DNA of 64,000 bases from Megalobrama amblycephala. Taxonomy: Eukaryota; Chordata; Actinopteri; Cypriniformes; Xenocyprididae. The DNA lies in NCBI RefSeq assembly GCF_018812025.1, contig NC_063054.1, forward strand, positions 3,577,433 to 3,641,432, in the 5' to 3' direction. Position 1 is the first letter of the stretch. Every line of letters starts with the position of its first letter. Shown here in pieces: positions 38,461 to 48,573 of this stretch. The notes under the pieces were generated by a model. The model ran no database searches, was not told the DNA's origin, and saw only the letters and a program-made list of their open reading frames with translations. The translations under genes and the position numbers were made by a program.

Positions 38461-39662
38461 TGTTAATATTAGGGGTGTAACGGTACACAAACATGACGGG
38501 GAGAAAACTAAATAAAAAATTTTCTCTCTCTTTAAATAAATTCAATTATAATTAACATTTTCTTAAGGATAAAAAATCTATCTCAGCTAATGCTGTAAAC
38601 TATATACAGGAAGCCGTTTCTTGCACATTACTATAATATTAAAGGTTACAATTAACAACAGAGCCCAAACTATTGAATTCAGTTGCTATTTAGATTTTAG
38701 ATATAATAATTAACACACAAAAAAAAAAAAAAATGTAAATTGCACATAAGGCAGGTTTTGCATTAACTTCTAAATCTAATTATAAAATTATTTTTCAATT
38801 ATTTTTCTACTCCAATTCATTTTTGAAATATGATCATTTACACAGTTACTGTCATAACTTGTTTTCTTGACAAATGTATTTAAGCATATTCAATAATTAA
38901 GACATTACTAACAGGTGAAGTAAATATAATGAATATATAAGCTAATATAGTGTATATATTTAGTGAAATGCTCCTCTAGAGTTCATTTCTCTAGTGAACT
39001 AACATGCTGTGGACACTGAATGACTTGCCTGAGGTAAATGCAATGCTATGTGAGATATTATTCTCAAGCTGTTTTATTGATGTCTTTCTACGGTTAAACC
39101 ACTGGTTGAGAGAATACATTTAAACATTTTCTGTGCTTTTTCCTGTTGTGGTGGTTAGAAAACAGCATTGCATTGCCTAGTGCGCCCCCTCCTGGATTGG
39201 AGTGTGGATCGCCTGTGACTGATTGTATGCACCGAACCGTGATGGTTCGGGACGAATACATTGTGATGACCCTGAGTCTCTTTCTGATCATTTTGGGCTG
39301 AGTGTGGGAGTTTTTGATTAGAGTTCCTTGTGTTAATTGATAATTAGTTGGAGTACATAAGAGTGTTGTGTATTATTTGGGGTAGGCACTCTCTGTGGGA
39401 AGGTTTCTCTCAGGAGTGACTCTTGCAATATGTAAGAACTTGTTGACTCATGTAGTTAAAGATTTTGTTGTAATTATAATCATTATTTCTTTATTATCTC
39501 TAGACGTCTGTTTATTGTCATTACTGATTGTTGTTGTATTAGCTTAATTCATTAAAACAATTTGCATTGATTAGACTTTGTTGTCTGATCGCTCTTTTAT
39601 GTTGCGACTTTAAACGAGCGGGTCTTAACATAAAATTGGGGGCTCGTCCGGGATTTGAACCC
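38461..39662 (+). mobile_element. LTR-retroelement remnant with tRNA-Pro primer-binding site
   Basis: At 39637-39654 TGGGGGCTCGTCCGGGAT is the 18-nt complement of the 3' end of tRNA-Pro, the primer-binding site used by gammaretrovirus-type elements. It sits six bases after a sequence ending CTTAACA, the expected CA end of an LTR. Complementarity runs on for about eight more bases (TTGAACCC). An LTR would lie to the left. A TGTTAA at 38461 could be its start, pairing with TTAACA, but this is uncertain, and the AACCGTGATGGTTCGG region inside looks like another repeat. No gag, pol or env coding sequence is recognisable to the right, so this is a heavily truncated relic. 39663-40698 shows only a short non-conserved ORF and no gene. 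Confidence 0.55.
39637..39662 (+). promoter_or_regulatory. Primer-binding site complementary to tRNA-Pro
   Basis: Includes the TGG that pairs with the CCA tail. CCA is added after transcription, so this is a retroelement priming site and not a reversed tRNA gene. The match continues past the usual 18 bases to about 26. Confidence 0.75.
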
Positions 39663-40698
39663 ATTACACTCCTAGTTAATATATTTTTAATTAACAACTA
39701 AATGGATTACATTATGTCTTCTGAACTGGAAGACTCCCACCTTCAACAGAACCTCCGTCTATGACACACTAAGGCTGCTTAAGCTTTATTTATGTGTTCA
39801 GTGGATCCTGCAAATATGTAACCATGTCCTAAATCAACTATCAGTGTCCTCAAGAGTCTTTTACTTACAATGTGCTAAGTTTGTCTGTTCTTTTATGCAA
39901 TAGCCATGTTCTAGTCATGTGTCCAAAGCCTCAGCAGATTTGGATGCAGTCTCAGGGTGATTAAGAAGGCTTTCCGTTCTATCCTTAGCTTCCCAAGGAC
40001 CGATTAGCAGATAGGCCCCCGGTGGGACAGGCGCTACTCAGCTGGCAGTTCACAGCAGCTCCTGCTCCTCCTCAGCTCGAGTGTGGAAACTCAGAGGATG
40101 CTTTGCTGAGCTCTTGGTTTCTCAACATTGTGATCATGGTTCTTATGATGGTGAGTGTTTTGCAGTGCTTCGTAAGGGATGGTTTGTGTTCACATTGAAG
40201 ACTTTCCCAGTTCATTTGGATCGCAGTTAGTTGAGGATGTAATGCTTTCACACTCTTCACCTTGACCTTATTGGTTTAGAAAATCTTTATGGGGAGAGTA
40301 AAGAATCTACTATTTCTGTGCTTCAGTCTGTGTTTTTGATGGACTTGGTGTTCAATAGCAAGAATATCAAAACAGGTGCATTATATAGTAGTGAAGAATG
40401 AGGAGCACCGGTGCAGTTATCTAGGATGCATTATAGGATTGTGCCAGTCAGAATTCAAAGCTTTTGCCTGCATTTGCAGAGATCTGTGCGTATATACGTC
40501 CTTAACTCAAGTTTGTTTAACATCTTTTTCATATGGTGTTTTGAGCTTACAGATCATCTGCAGCATCACTGGAATTTACTTGTTTTGGGTAACATAATTG
40601 ACATCATATGATTTATATTATTTGTTTACATTCTCTTTCCTTCAAATGTTCTCATCAAAAGCAGATATTGGAACAGGCCTCTGGGCAATTTTATTTGA

Positions 40699-41086
40699 AC
40701 ATCTTTTTTTCCAGAAAGATAGATGCAGATTCAGTTTTCCTGGATCCACAGTTTGAGTCATTAAACCTTGAGGTGAAATCAGATGTGTTAGTGACACTTT
40801 AAATGTCACCTATTAAGTTAAGTTTTGCTATACTGTGATTGGTCATTACCCAGCAATCAATAGCTGTCATTTCACCGTCTTGGTTAAGTATAGACCCGAT
40901 ATAGTCTGGCTATGACTAATCAACAAGCCGAAATTACCTTGAATTTGGTTTAATTTTTGCCAAAATATGTTGCGAGATGTATGATATCCCATCATGTAAG
41001 CAAAATCAACAGTGATTACAAGATGTTTGGTTTCATTTCTTAATTTACTTATTCATTACATTTTCACTGACAGCCCAAATTTTGCC
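40699..41086 (+). repeat. Segment duplicated at 45102-45475
   Basis: Near-identical to 45103-45463 over ~360 bp: CCAGAAAGATAGATGCAGAT, GGTCATTACCCAGCAATCAA, TAGTCTGGCTATGACTAATC. The downstream copy has a T-run in place of about 35 bp. Short ACATC/GATGT words at the ends might be termini of a small mobile element. ORFs at 40376-40802 overlap this region and have no supported coding function. Confidence 0.9.
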
Positions 41087-41171
41087 ATGTTTTAGATGTC
41101 AGAAATGCAAAATTGCTTGCCATTTTCTACTATATATACATATGCAATTTTTTCTCCACTGTGTCCAGTAG

Positions 41172-41590
41172 AGTCAACAACCGTTCAAAAGTTTGGGGTC
41201 AATCATTTCTTTCTCTCTCTTTTTTTTTTTAAAGAAGTCACCAGTGCTGCATTTATTCTACCAAAATACAATAGTCTGAAATATTATTACAATTTAAAAT
41301 AACCGCTTTCTATTTTAATACATATTTTAAAATGTAATTTATTCCTGTGATCAAAGCTGAATTTTCAGCATCGTTACTCCAGTCTTCAGTGTCACATGAT
41401 CCTTCAGAAATCATTCTAATATGATGATTTGCTGCTCAAGAAACATTTCTGATTATCATTGTTGATCTTTTGTGACATTATAAATGTCTTTACTGTCACT
41501 TTTGATCAATTTAATGCATCATCGCCGAATTAAATGATTGAAGTTTTTCAAACTTTTAAGCGGTAGCATATATTACAGATTATTATGTGC
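41172..41590 (-). repeat. MITE copy with ACCGTTCAAAAGTTTGGGG end
   Basis: AACCGTTCAAAAGTTTGGGG at the left and TTTCAAACTTTTAAGCGGTA at the right form imperfect inverted ends of a ~0.4 kb element; it contains CAGTCTTCAGTGTCACATGA. The rest to 42680 is AT-rich without genes. Confidence 0.8.
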
Positions 41591-42679
41591 TTCTGTAAGA
41601 CTTAAAGAGTCTGGTTTGGTCCTGTTATGCAGTAAAACTCACAGGCTGTATCAGTTCCCTGTTATTGTTCTGATAGTGTAAGTGGAAAAAGAGAGCTGGA
41701 ACTGAGGATTTGTGCCCCCTTTTTTTCCCAATTTATTTCCAGAGAAAACATGTATATGTGGATCAGAATATAAGGCAGTGTATTCACTGATCTGACATCC
41801 TGTTAGGAAATCCAAATTGTGTTAATAGTTTTGTGTTAGATTTGACTGATTTAGAGTTCTACCTTTTCTTTGAACAAATCGTCCATTTCTCGCTTTCTAT
41901 CTTTGCTTTCTTAAATCACATAACTTGCTAATTTTGAATTTTCACATTTGTGCTTGAATCAAAAATAACAATAGGCTTCTACTGCAGCTTCATCCTGTCA
42001 CATGTTGCTTCCATTTTTTCCCTGCACTTGTAGATAAGCTCTTTAGTCTAATTCAGGCGAAGTCTGCTCTTTTTATCCCTGCTTAGTCTCTGATATCTGT
42101 CCATCATTTGTGTGTCTTGAGCTCAGTAATGCTCCCTCAGCTGTGGAGTGTGCCAGGCTCAAATGTGCTGTCATGATGTGCCAGTGGGATTCCTGCAGAT
42201 GTACCGGTTTAGGGTCACATGTTAAATCTGGATATTTTTTGTAGCTTTGGTTCAACATCAACACCACAGATACTTTCAGTTTCAGTAGTTGCTTGTGTAA
42301 AGAAACTTGATTCTGTAAGAAAGTGACTGAGAAAAGATTTTAATGATCTGGATCTGGACATTCTGGTAGAAAAGGTGGGAGAAAGGTAGGTTAAGGTACA
42401 AATAATTCAAATTTAAATGTAAAGTATCAGCTGGTAATCTAAATTTCATGACAATGTAAATGCTTAGTGTTGTGTTTGGATCACTTAGCAGAGAATTTTT
42501 AAATCCTGTTAAGAACAGGATCGAGTTGAAAGCATTCCGTCTTTTTGTTTAAGCTTCTGAGTTTATCCTCTTGTTTAAGCTTGTTAGTTTAAACTAGTTT
42601 GCAATTATATTCAATTCTATGTTTCTTGTAGTATGCAATGTGTGCATTCAAGTGCAAGCATACATTGTGTACCATATAT

Positions 42680-42960
42680 ATACAGTACCGGTCAAAGGTT
42701 TATTTTTAATGTTTTTGAAAGAAGTCTCTTCTGTACACCAAGCCTGCATTTATTTGATCAAAAATACAGAAAAAACAGTAATATTGTGAAATATTATAAC
42801 AATTTAAAATAAGGGCTTTCTATTTTAATATCTTTTAAATTATAATTTATTTATGTGATGCAAAGCTGATTTTTTTTTTTTTAGCAGCCATTACAGTCTT
42901 CAGTGTCACATGATCCTTCAGAAATCATTCTAATATGATGATTTATAATTATGCACTATT
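42680..42960 (-). repeat. MITE fragment, CAGTCTTCAGTGTCACATGA family
   Basis: TACAGTACCGGTCAAAGGTT at the left, then ATTTATTTGATCAAAAATAC and CAGTCTTCAGTGTCACATGA. The right end is missing. Confidence 0.75.
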
Positions 42961-43447
42961 TTTTTCCATTACAAATTATAATTTTAGTCTAAAATTTGAG
43001 TGATAACTGAATAAAATTCTCAAGTTTGGCACAAGTTTGTGTCAAACCTGATGATCATGTGATCTTTAATGGAATCAAGAACATCTGATTTTTGACAAGT
43101 TTGCATAGCTATTAAGGAAATCACATAGAAATAGTGCAGAATCTTACATATTTGTTATTCATTTAACATCATAACATTTTTTATTTACATTTAAACTTTT
43201 TTTAAATAATAAAACTGGAAAACTGCACATTTCCAGGTTTAAATTCCATTTTGAATTCCAGAAACTGCCCACATTCTTACACACAGTACGTTTCATTGCA
43301 AATTTGTTTTATAGGCCCAAACAATTCAATTGCATTTATGCCTAAAGCTCTCTAATATCAAATGTTGTCATAATGAGCATGACACAAAATGACTTGAAAT
43401 GCTCTGTTGGTGATGTTAACCTGTGCGTGTGTTTTTGTCTTTTTCAG

Positions 43448-43566
43448 AGCGGAAGGAGAGGATGAGTGAGTGTGGTAGCTCTGCTATGTTCTCCTGTGGT
43501 TCCTTTATCCTCTGATTCAACCTCCAGTCATCTGACATCTGCCACAGGCCTTTGGATGAAGTTAAA
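43448..43566 (+). other. rp1l1: rp1l1 exon 2, 5' part (UTR or eroded DCX1 coding)
   Basis: The exon begins after a strong polypyrimidine acceptor ending TTTTTCAG at 43447. An ATG at 43462 in the same frame as the downstream CDS opens MSECGSSAMFSCG but is cut by TGA at 43513-43515. After that stop the frame stays open into MASHKQ at 43567. In other RP1L1 proteins this interval would encode the start of the first DCX domain. See the finding on DCX1. Confidence 0.55.
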
Positions 43567-44061
43567 ATGGCCTCCCACAAGCAAAGCTTTCAATGCTTTG
43601 ACACCCTCACGGACGACCCGTCTCTCAAGCCCACTTTCCCTCATGGCCACTGCTCCGCAACATCCTTCAGAGGCTCCTCCGGCTCGACTAGACTGGAACC
43701 GCTGGAGGATCGTGGATGTTATCTGTGTGCCGATCATCAGCAGGCCAAGACGATGGCCTCAGAGGCCTCGGGAGCTTACTCCAACCCGTGGTATCATTTT
43801 CAGACGCATCCGCACACTCAGCAGTGTACAAACACGAGGCCCATTAGACCTGAGGAAGCTCCTGGACAGAGTGAAGATCACCACCACCACCATCACAGAC
43901 ACTCCAGGAAGATTGTGCTTGTGAAGAACAGCGACCCGTCTGTGCGGAGGACCATCGTGCTGCACCGCAGGAGCCTGCGCAGTCTGGCGCTCTTCTTGGA
44001 CGAGGTCTCTGAACTCATGCACTGTCTCATCAGGAAGCTCTACACACTGCAAGGCCACAAG
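43567..44061 (+). CDS. rp1l1: RP1L1, exon 2: rest of DCX1 and most of DCX2
   Basis: Encodes residues 1-165 of an RP1-like-1 protein, a doublecortin-family protein of photoreceptor axonemes. MASHKQSFQCF followed by LEPLEDRGCYLC aligns without gaps to the second half of DCX1 of RP1L1. The DCX2 core begins near residue 114 (RKIVLVKNSDPSVRRTIVLH) and runs to YTLQGHK at the exon end. A run of six histidines precedes it. The exon ends in phase 0 with donor GTGAGT at 44062. The start is assigned to the first in-frame ATG after the TGA at 43513; the N-terminal half of DCX1 is therefore missing from the conceptual protein. Overlapping ORFs in other frames are shadows. Confidence 0.8.
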
Positions 44062-44089
44062 GTGAGTCTCTTCTGGAAATAATATATAC

Positions 44090-44540
44090 AAACTTTCAAA
44101 AGTTCGGGGTCAGTAGATTTTGCAAGGTTGCATTAAATTGATCAAGAGTGACATAAAGACATTTATAATGTTGAAAAGGTTTATATTTCAAATAAATGCT
44201 GTGGTTTTGAACCTTCTATGTTAGCAAAGAATCCTGAAAATGAAAATGTATCATGGTTTCCACAAAAGGCAGCACAACTGTTTTCAACATTGATAATAAT
44301 CAGAAATGTTTCTTGAGCAGCAAATCATCATGATTTCTGAAGGATCATGTGACACTGAAGACTGGAGTAATGATGCTGAAAATTCAGCTTTGATCACAGG
44401 AATAAATTACAGGTTACTATATATTCAAATTGTAATAATATTTCACAATTTTACTGTTTTGATCAAATAAATGCAGCATTGGTGAGCAGAAGAAACTTCA
44501 TTAAAATCTTACTGACCCAAAACTTTTGAACAGTAGTGTA
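44090..44540 (+). repeat. MITE in rp1l1 intron 2, 30 bp after the donor
   Basis: TTTCAAAAGTTCGGGGTCAG at the left, TCATGTGACACTGAAGACTG inside, AAAACTTTTGAACAGTAGTG at the right. A ~0.45 kb full-length but diverged copy. Confidence 0.85.
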
Positions 44541-45101
44541 TGCACTGATGTTTGTGCTGTAAGTAATCATCACAACATTTTGAGAACAAATTTAAACACA
44601 AAATATTTCACTTATAAATCAAAATCACCTATGTGGGAATTATACTCACTTCCAGAATTAGCAGTTTTATACTGCTGTACTGTAGATTTCAGGAAACAAA
44701 TATATTATTACATTTAATATTATTAACTTAAAGCATTAGTTCAGTTCAGAATTAAAATTTCCTGATAATTTACTCACCCCATGTCATCCAAGATGTTCAT
44801 GTCTTTCTTTCTTCAGTTGAAAAGAAATGAAGGTTTTTGAGGAAAACATTCCAGGATTTTTCTCCATATAGTGGACTTCACTGGGGTTCAACGGGTTGAA
44901 GGTCCAAATGTCAGTTTCAGTGCAGCTTCAAAGAGCTCTACATGATCCCAGACGAGGAATAAGAGACTTATCTAGAGAAACCATCAGACATTTTCTAAAA
45001 AAAAAATAATTATAAACTTTTTAACCACAAATGCCCGTCTTGCACTGCTCTGTGATGCGCCACGCATTACGTAATCACGTTGGAAAGGTCACACGTGACG
45101 T

Positions 45102-45475
45102 GACATCTTTTTTTCCAGAAAGATAGATGCAGATTCAGTTTTCCTGGATCTACAGTTTAAGTCATTAAACCCTGAGGTGAAATCAGATTTTTTTTTTTTT
45201 TTTGCTATACTGTGATTGGTCATTACCCAGCAATCAATAGCTGTCATTTCACCATCTTGGTTAACTATAGACCCGATATAGTCTGGCTATGACTAATCAA
45301 CAAGCCGAAATTACCTTGAATTTGGTTTCATTTTTGCCAAAATAAATTGCGAGATGTATGATATCCCATCGTGTAAGCAAAGTCAACAGTGATTACAAGG
45401 TGTTTGGTTTCATTTCTTAATTTCCTTATTCATTACATTTTCACAGACAGCCTAAATTTTGCCGTTATACGTTTT
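45102..45475 (+). repeat. Inserted copy of 40699-41086, flanked by GTGACGT
   Basis: Lies in the core of the foldback element between two copies of GTGACGT (45095-45101 and 45476-45482), consistent with a 7-bp target duplication. Otherwise near-identical to the segment 4.4 kb upstream. Confidence 0.85.
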
Positions 45476-45657
45476 GTGACGTAGGCAGAAGTACCGCAGT
45501 AGGGCGTAAATCTCCATCTCATTTTATCTTCCATCCCCAAAATCATCCGACATTGTTGTTTTACCATGCATGACCTTTCCAACGTGATTACGTAATATGT
45601 GGCACATCACAGAGCAGTGCAAGACGAGCATTTGTGGTTAAAAAGTATATATAATAT

Positions 45658-46587
45658 ACAGTACAGTCCAAAAGTTTGGAACCACTAAGACTTTTAATGT
45701 TTTTAAAAGAAGTTTCGTCTGCTCACCAAGGCTACATTTATTTAATTAAAAATACAGTAAAAACAGTAATATTGTGAAATATTATTACAATTTAAAATAA
45801 CTGTGTACTATTTAAATATATTTGACAAAGTAATTTATTCCTGTGATGCAAAGCTGAATTTTCAGCATCGTTACTCCAGTCTTCAGTGTCACATGATCCT
45901 TCAGAAATCATTCTAATATGCTGATTTGCTGCTCAATAAACATTTATGATTATTTTCAATGTTGAAAACAGTTGTGTACTTTTTTTTTCAGGATTCCTTG
46001 ATGAATAGAAAGTTCAAAAGAACAGCATTTATCTGAAATACAAAGCTTCTGTAGCATTATACACTACCGTTCAAAAGTTTGGGGTCAGTAAGAATTTTTA
46101 TTTTTATTTTTTTTGAAAAGAAATTAAAGAAATGAATACTTTTATTCAGCAAGGATGCATTAAATCAATCAAAAGTGGCAGTAAAGACATTTATAATGTT
46201 ACAAAAGATTAGATTTCAGATAAACACTGTTCTTTTGAACTTTCTATTCATCAAATAATCCTGAAAAAAAATATTGTACACAAATATTTTGTACAATTGT
46301 ACACATTAAATGTTTCTTGAGCAGCAGATCAGCATATTAGAATGATTTCTGAAGGATCATGTGACACTGAAGACTGGAGTAATGATGCTGAAAATTCAGC
46401 TTTGATCACAGGAATACATTACTTTGTGAAATATATTAAATAGTACACAGTTATTTTAAATTGTAATAATATTTCACAATATTACTGTTTTTTACTGTAT
46501 TTTTAATTAAATAAATGTAGCCTTGGTGAGCAGACGAAACTTCTTTTAAAAACATTAAAAATCTTAGTGGTTCCAAACTTTTGGACT

Positions 46588-46597
<10 letters not shown>
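45658..46597. mobile_element. Tc1/mariner-like foldback MITE, copy A
   Basis: Ends CAGTACAGTCCAAAAGTTTG and CAAACTTTTGGACTGTACT are inverted repeats, and the inverted arms run several hundred bases inward. A TA flanks the ends. The core carries ACCGTTCAAAAGTTTGGGG. Non-coding. Near-identical to copy B at 49078-50017. Confidence 0.9.
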
Positions 46598-46634
<37 letters not shown>

Positions 46635-46882
46635 TTTTTTTTTTTATTATATATATATATAAAATTTTTTTTTTTTTTTTTTTTTTTAGAAAATGACATG
46701 GTTTCTCTAGATTAGACTCTTATTCCTCATCTGGGATCATGTAGAGCTCTTTGAAGCTGCACTGAAACTGACATTTGGACCTTCAACCCGTTGAACCCCA
46801 GTGAAGTCCACTATATGGAGAAAAATCCTGGAATGTTTTCCTCAGAAATTCTGAAATTCTGAACTGAACTTAATCCTTTAAC

Positions 46883-48573
46883 TCTACTTAAATGAGTTAA
46901 ATGTATGTCTGTAGGGCCTATTGTATAAAACCTTCAAACTTCTAGACTTTTCTCTAGAGTTTTCTCAAAAACAAGCAAACTTCTTTAAACATTCAGACAA
47001 GACTGTCAGGCTTTGTCTTTTCTTTTGAAGTCAAAATTTACACTTATTGCTGTTATATAAATTATTGTCTTGTTTGTAAGCTCAATTCAAATTCACTTCA
47101 TTCTCAGATCAGTTCTGAGGGGTACGCAGACCTTTAATTCACTTTCTAGTTCAGGTCAATTCAATGGCGTATTGCACATTCTGCAGATCATTTGCTTTTA
47201 CATTTTCAAGACATTTCCCTTGCACATAAAAACACAATTAGACTTAACACACTTTTAAGGGAGGAAGTTAAAAAGTGTAGTTATGTCTTATTTCACTTAG
47301 AACAGCAAAATAAAATCCATGTCCATGAAGCCCCTGCTTACATTTATCAGGTTTGCTTATTAGTTGTGTAATGAGATAGTGTTAATTATAGCACACAATT
47401 ATGTGAGGTGATAAAATGCCTCATATTGTAAGTAAAGCACATGTAGCTATTTACATTTATTGCAAATTGACCTAAATGATGTAAGATCAGCTGCTAGTTT
47501 GCAGGAGAAGCAAATGTGCTAAGGACACAGAGGCCTCTAGTGGTTGAAACTGGAACATTTCTATCAAGCTCTGACAAGCTAGCAAATGTTTTATCAATCT
47601 TCAAGCTCCCATTTTAGTTAAACACAAGTTTACAGGAAGCTAAGTATATGTGAGCGACGCCACATCTGACAACTGGAAAGTCCCAAAGCTGTAGGACCTC
47701 TGATTTTGAGCTCTTAAATTTGATTTTTGTGCATTAGTTATTCAAGTCCACCAAAGAAAGTGACACCTCCACAGATTGAGTTGTGTGATTTATGAAGTGC
47801 TCATAATGCTGAGAACAAGATTAGTTGAGCAGATCAGTCAGCGTAGAGTTCATTTTAGTCACTATCACTCCCACTTGCGCTTAAGGGCAAATGCCACAGA
47901 CCACGGAAGAGGAAAAAATAAAGAATTACAGTCTGCAGGTGGTTTGGGTAGATAAGAAGTGGACAGGGTGGCCCGGGCAGTGGAAGAAATAGCCCCTCTG
48001 GGACTGAGCTATGGCAACCCTGATAAAAGGTGAGAGGCTAGGAGTTTATACAGCCCCGAGAGCAACCAGAGGCTGTCCCATCAAATCAAGACACGTCTCT
48101 CTGTGTTCGCACGCAACGGTACGGGACGGTATGCCACGGCGCTAATGGTGGCATCATGCGCAGAGAAAGCGCTGTTCCTTTAAAAGGGGAACACTTCTTG
48201 GCTTGGAGTCCACAGAATGTCTGGAGTCGATCCAGGCGTTTCCTGCCCATCAGAGCTGGACTCGCGGGTCGCTGCTGACTCTGGTCAGCGCTGCTGGTCC
48301 TCTGTGGGTCTAGAGCAGGCACATCCTATTAGCACTGCCACAGGCATGTACTTCCCATAGAAAACATGCTGTAAAGTGGCACACACCCCTCCACAGGGGC
48401 CTGACTGATACATGGACAACATTACGAATGGCATCGAGACAATGCCAGAAATAGCTCGACAAGCAATGGAGTAAAGGTTTATTTGTCACTGGCTGAGAGT
48501 TGAACATGTAAGAGAACGAGAACAGAATCCAGCAGGACCGCTGGGTGTTTTAGTAGATATAAAGTTTTGTACT
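46883..48573. other. rp1l1 intron 2, mostly unique, no gene seen
   Basis: 47880-48520 is the GC-richest part of the intron and includes a MAF/NRL-like inverted site at 48273-48289. ORFs on the minus strand at 48086-48507 lack domains. Confidence 0.45.
48273..48289. promoter_or_regulatory. MAF/NRL-like inverted half-sites
   Basis: TGCTGACTCTGGTCAGC contains GCTGAC and its inverse GTCAGC separated by four bases, resembling a MAF recognition element, the class bound by the rod factor NRL. It lies in a GC-rich unique stretch of an intron of a photoreceptor gene. The spacing differs from the consensus. Confidence 0.3.

Larger units (their letters stand above)
44728..46882. mobile_element. Large foldback element (copy 2) carrying two later insertions
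   Basis: Termini TTAAAGCATTAGTTCAGTTC and GAACTGAACTTAATCCTTTAA are imperfect inverted repeats with TTAA-type edges. The arms match those of copy 1 (27484-28236), including CTCCATATAGTGGACTTCAC and its inverse at about 46797-46817. Insertions: a 0.37 kb segment at 45102-45475 and a ~0.94 kb MITE at 45658-46597. A (TA)n and T-run lie at 46593-46687. Confidence 0.85.

Noticed and set aside
39637..39662. Reversed tRNA-Pro gene
   Set aside because: Only the 3' quarter of the tRNA is matched, and the match includes the complement of CCA, which genomic tRNA genes lack; it is a primer-binding site.
43466..43924. 152-codon ORF in another frame over rp1l1 exon 2
   Set aside because: The frame at 43567 carries the DCX residues and the correct phase with exon 3; this one has no homology that I recognise.
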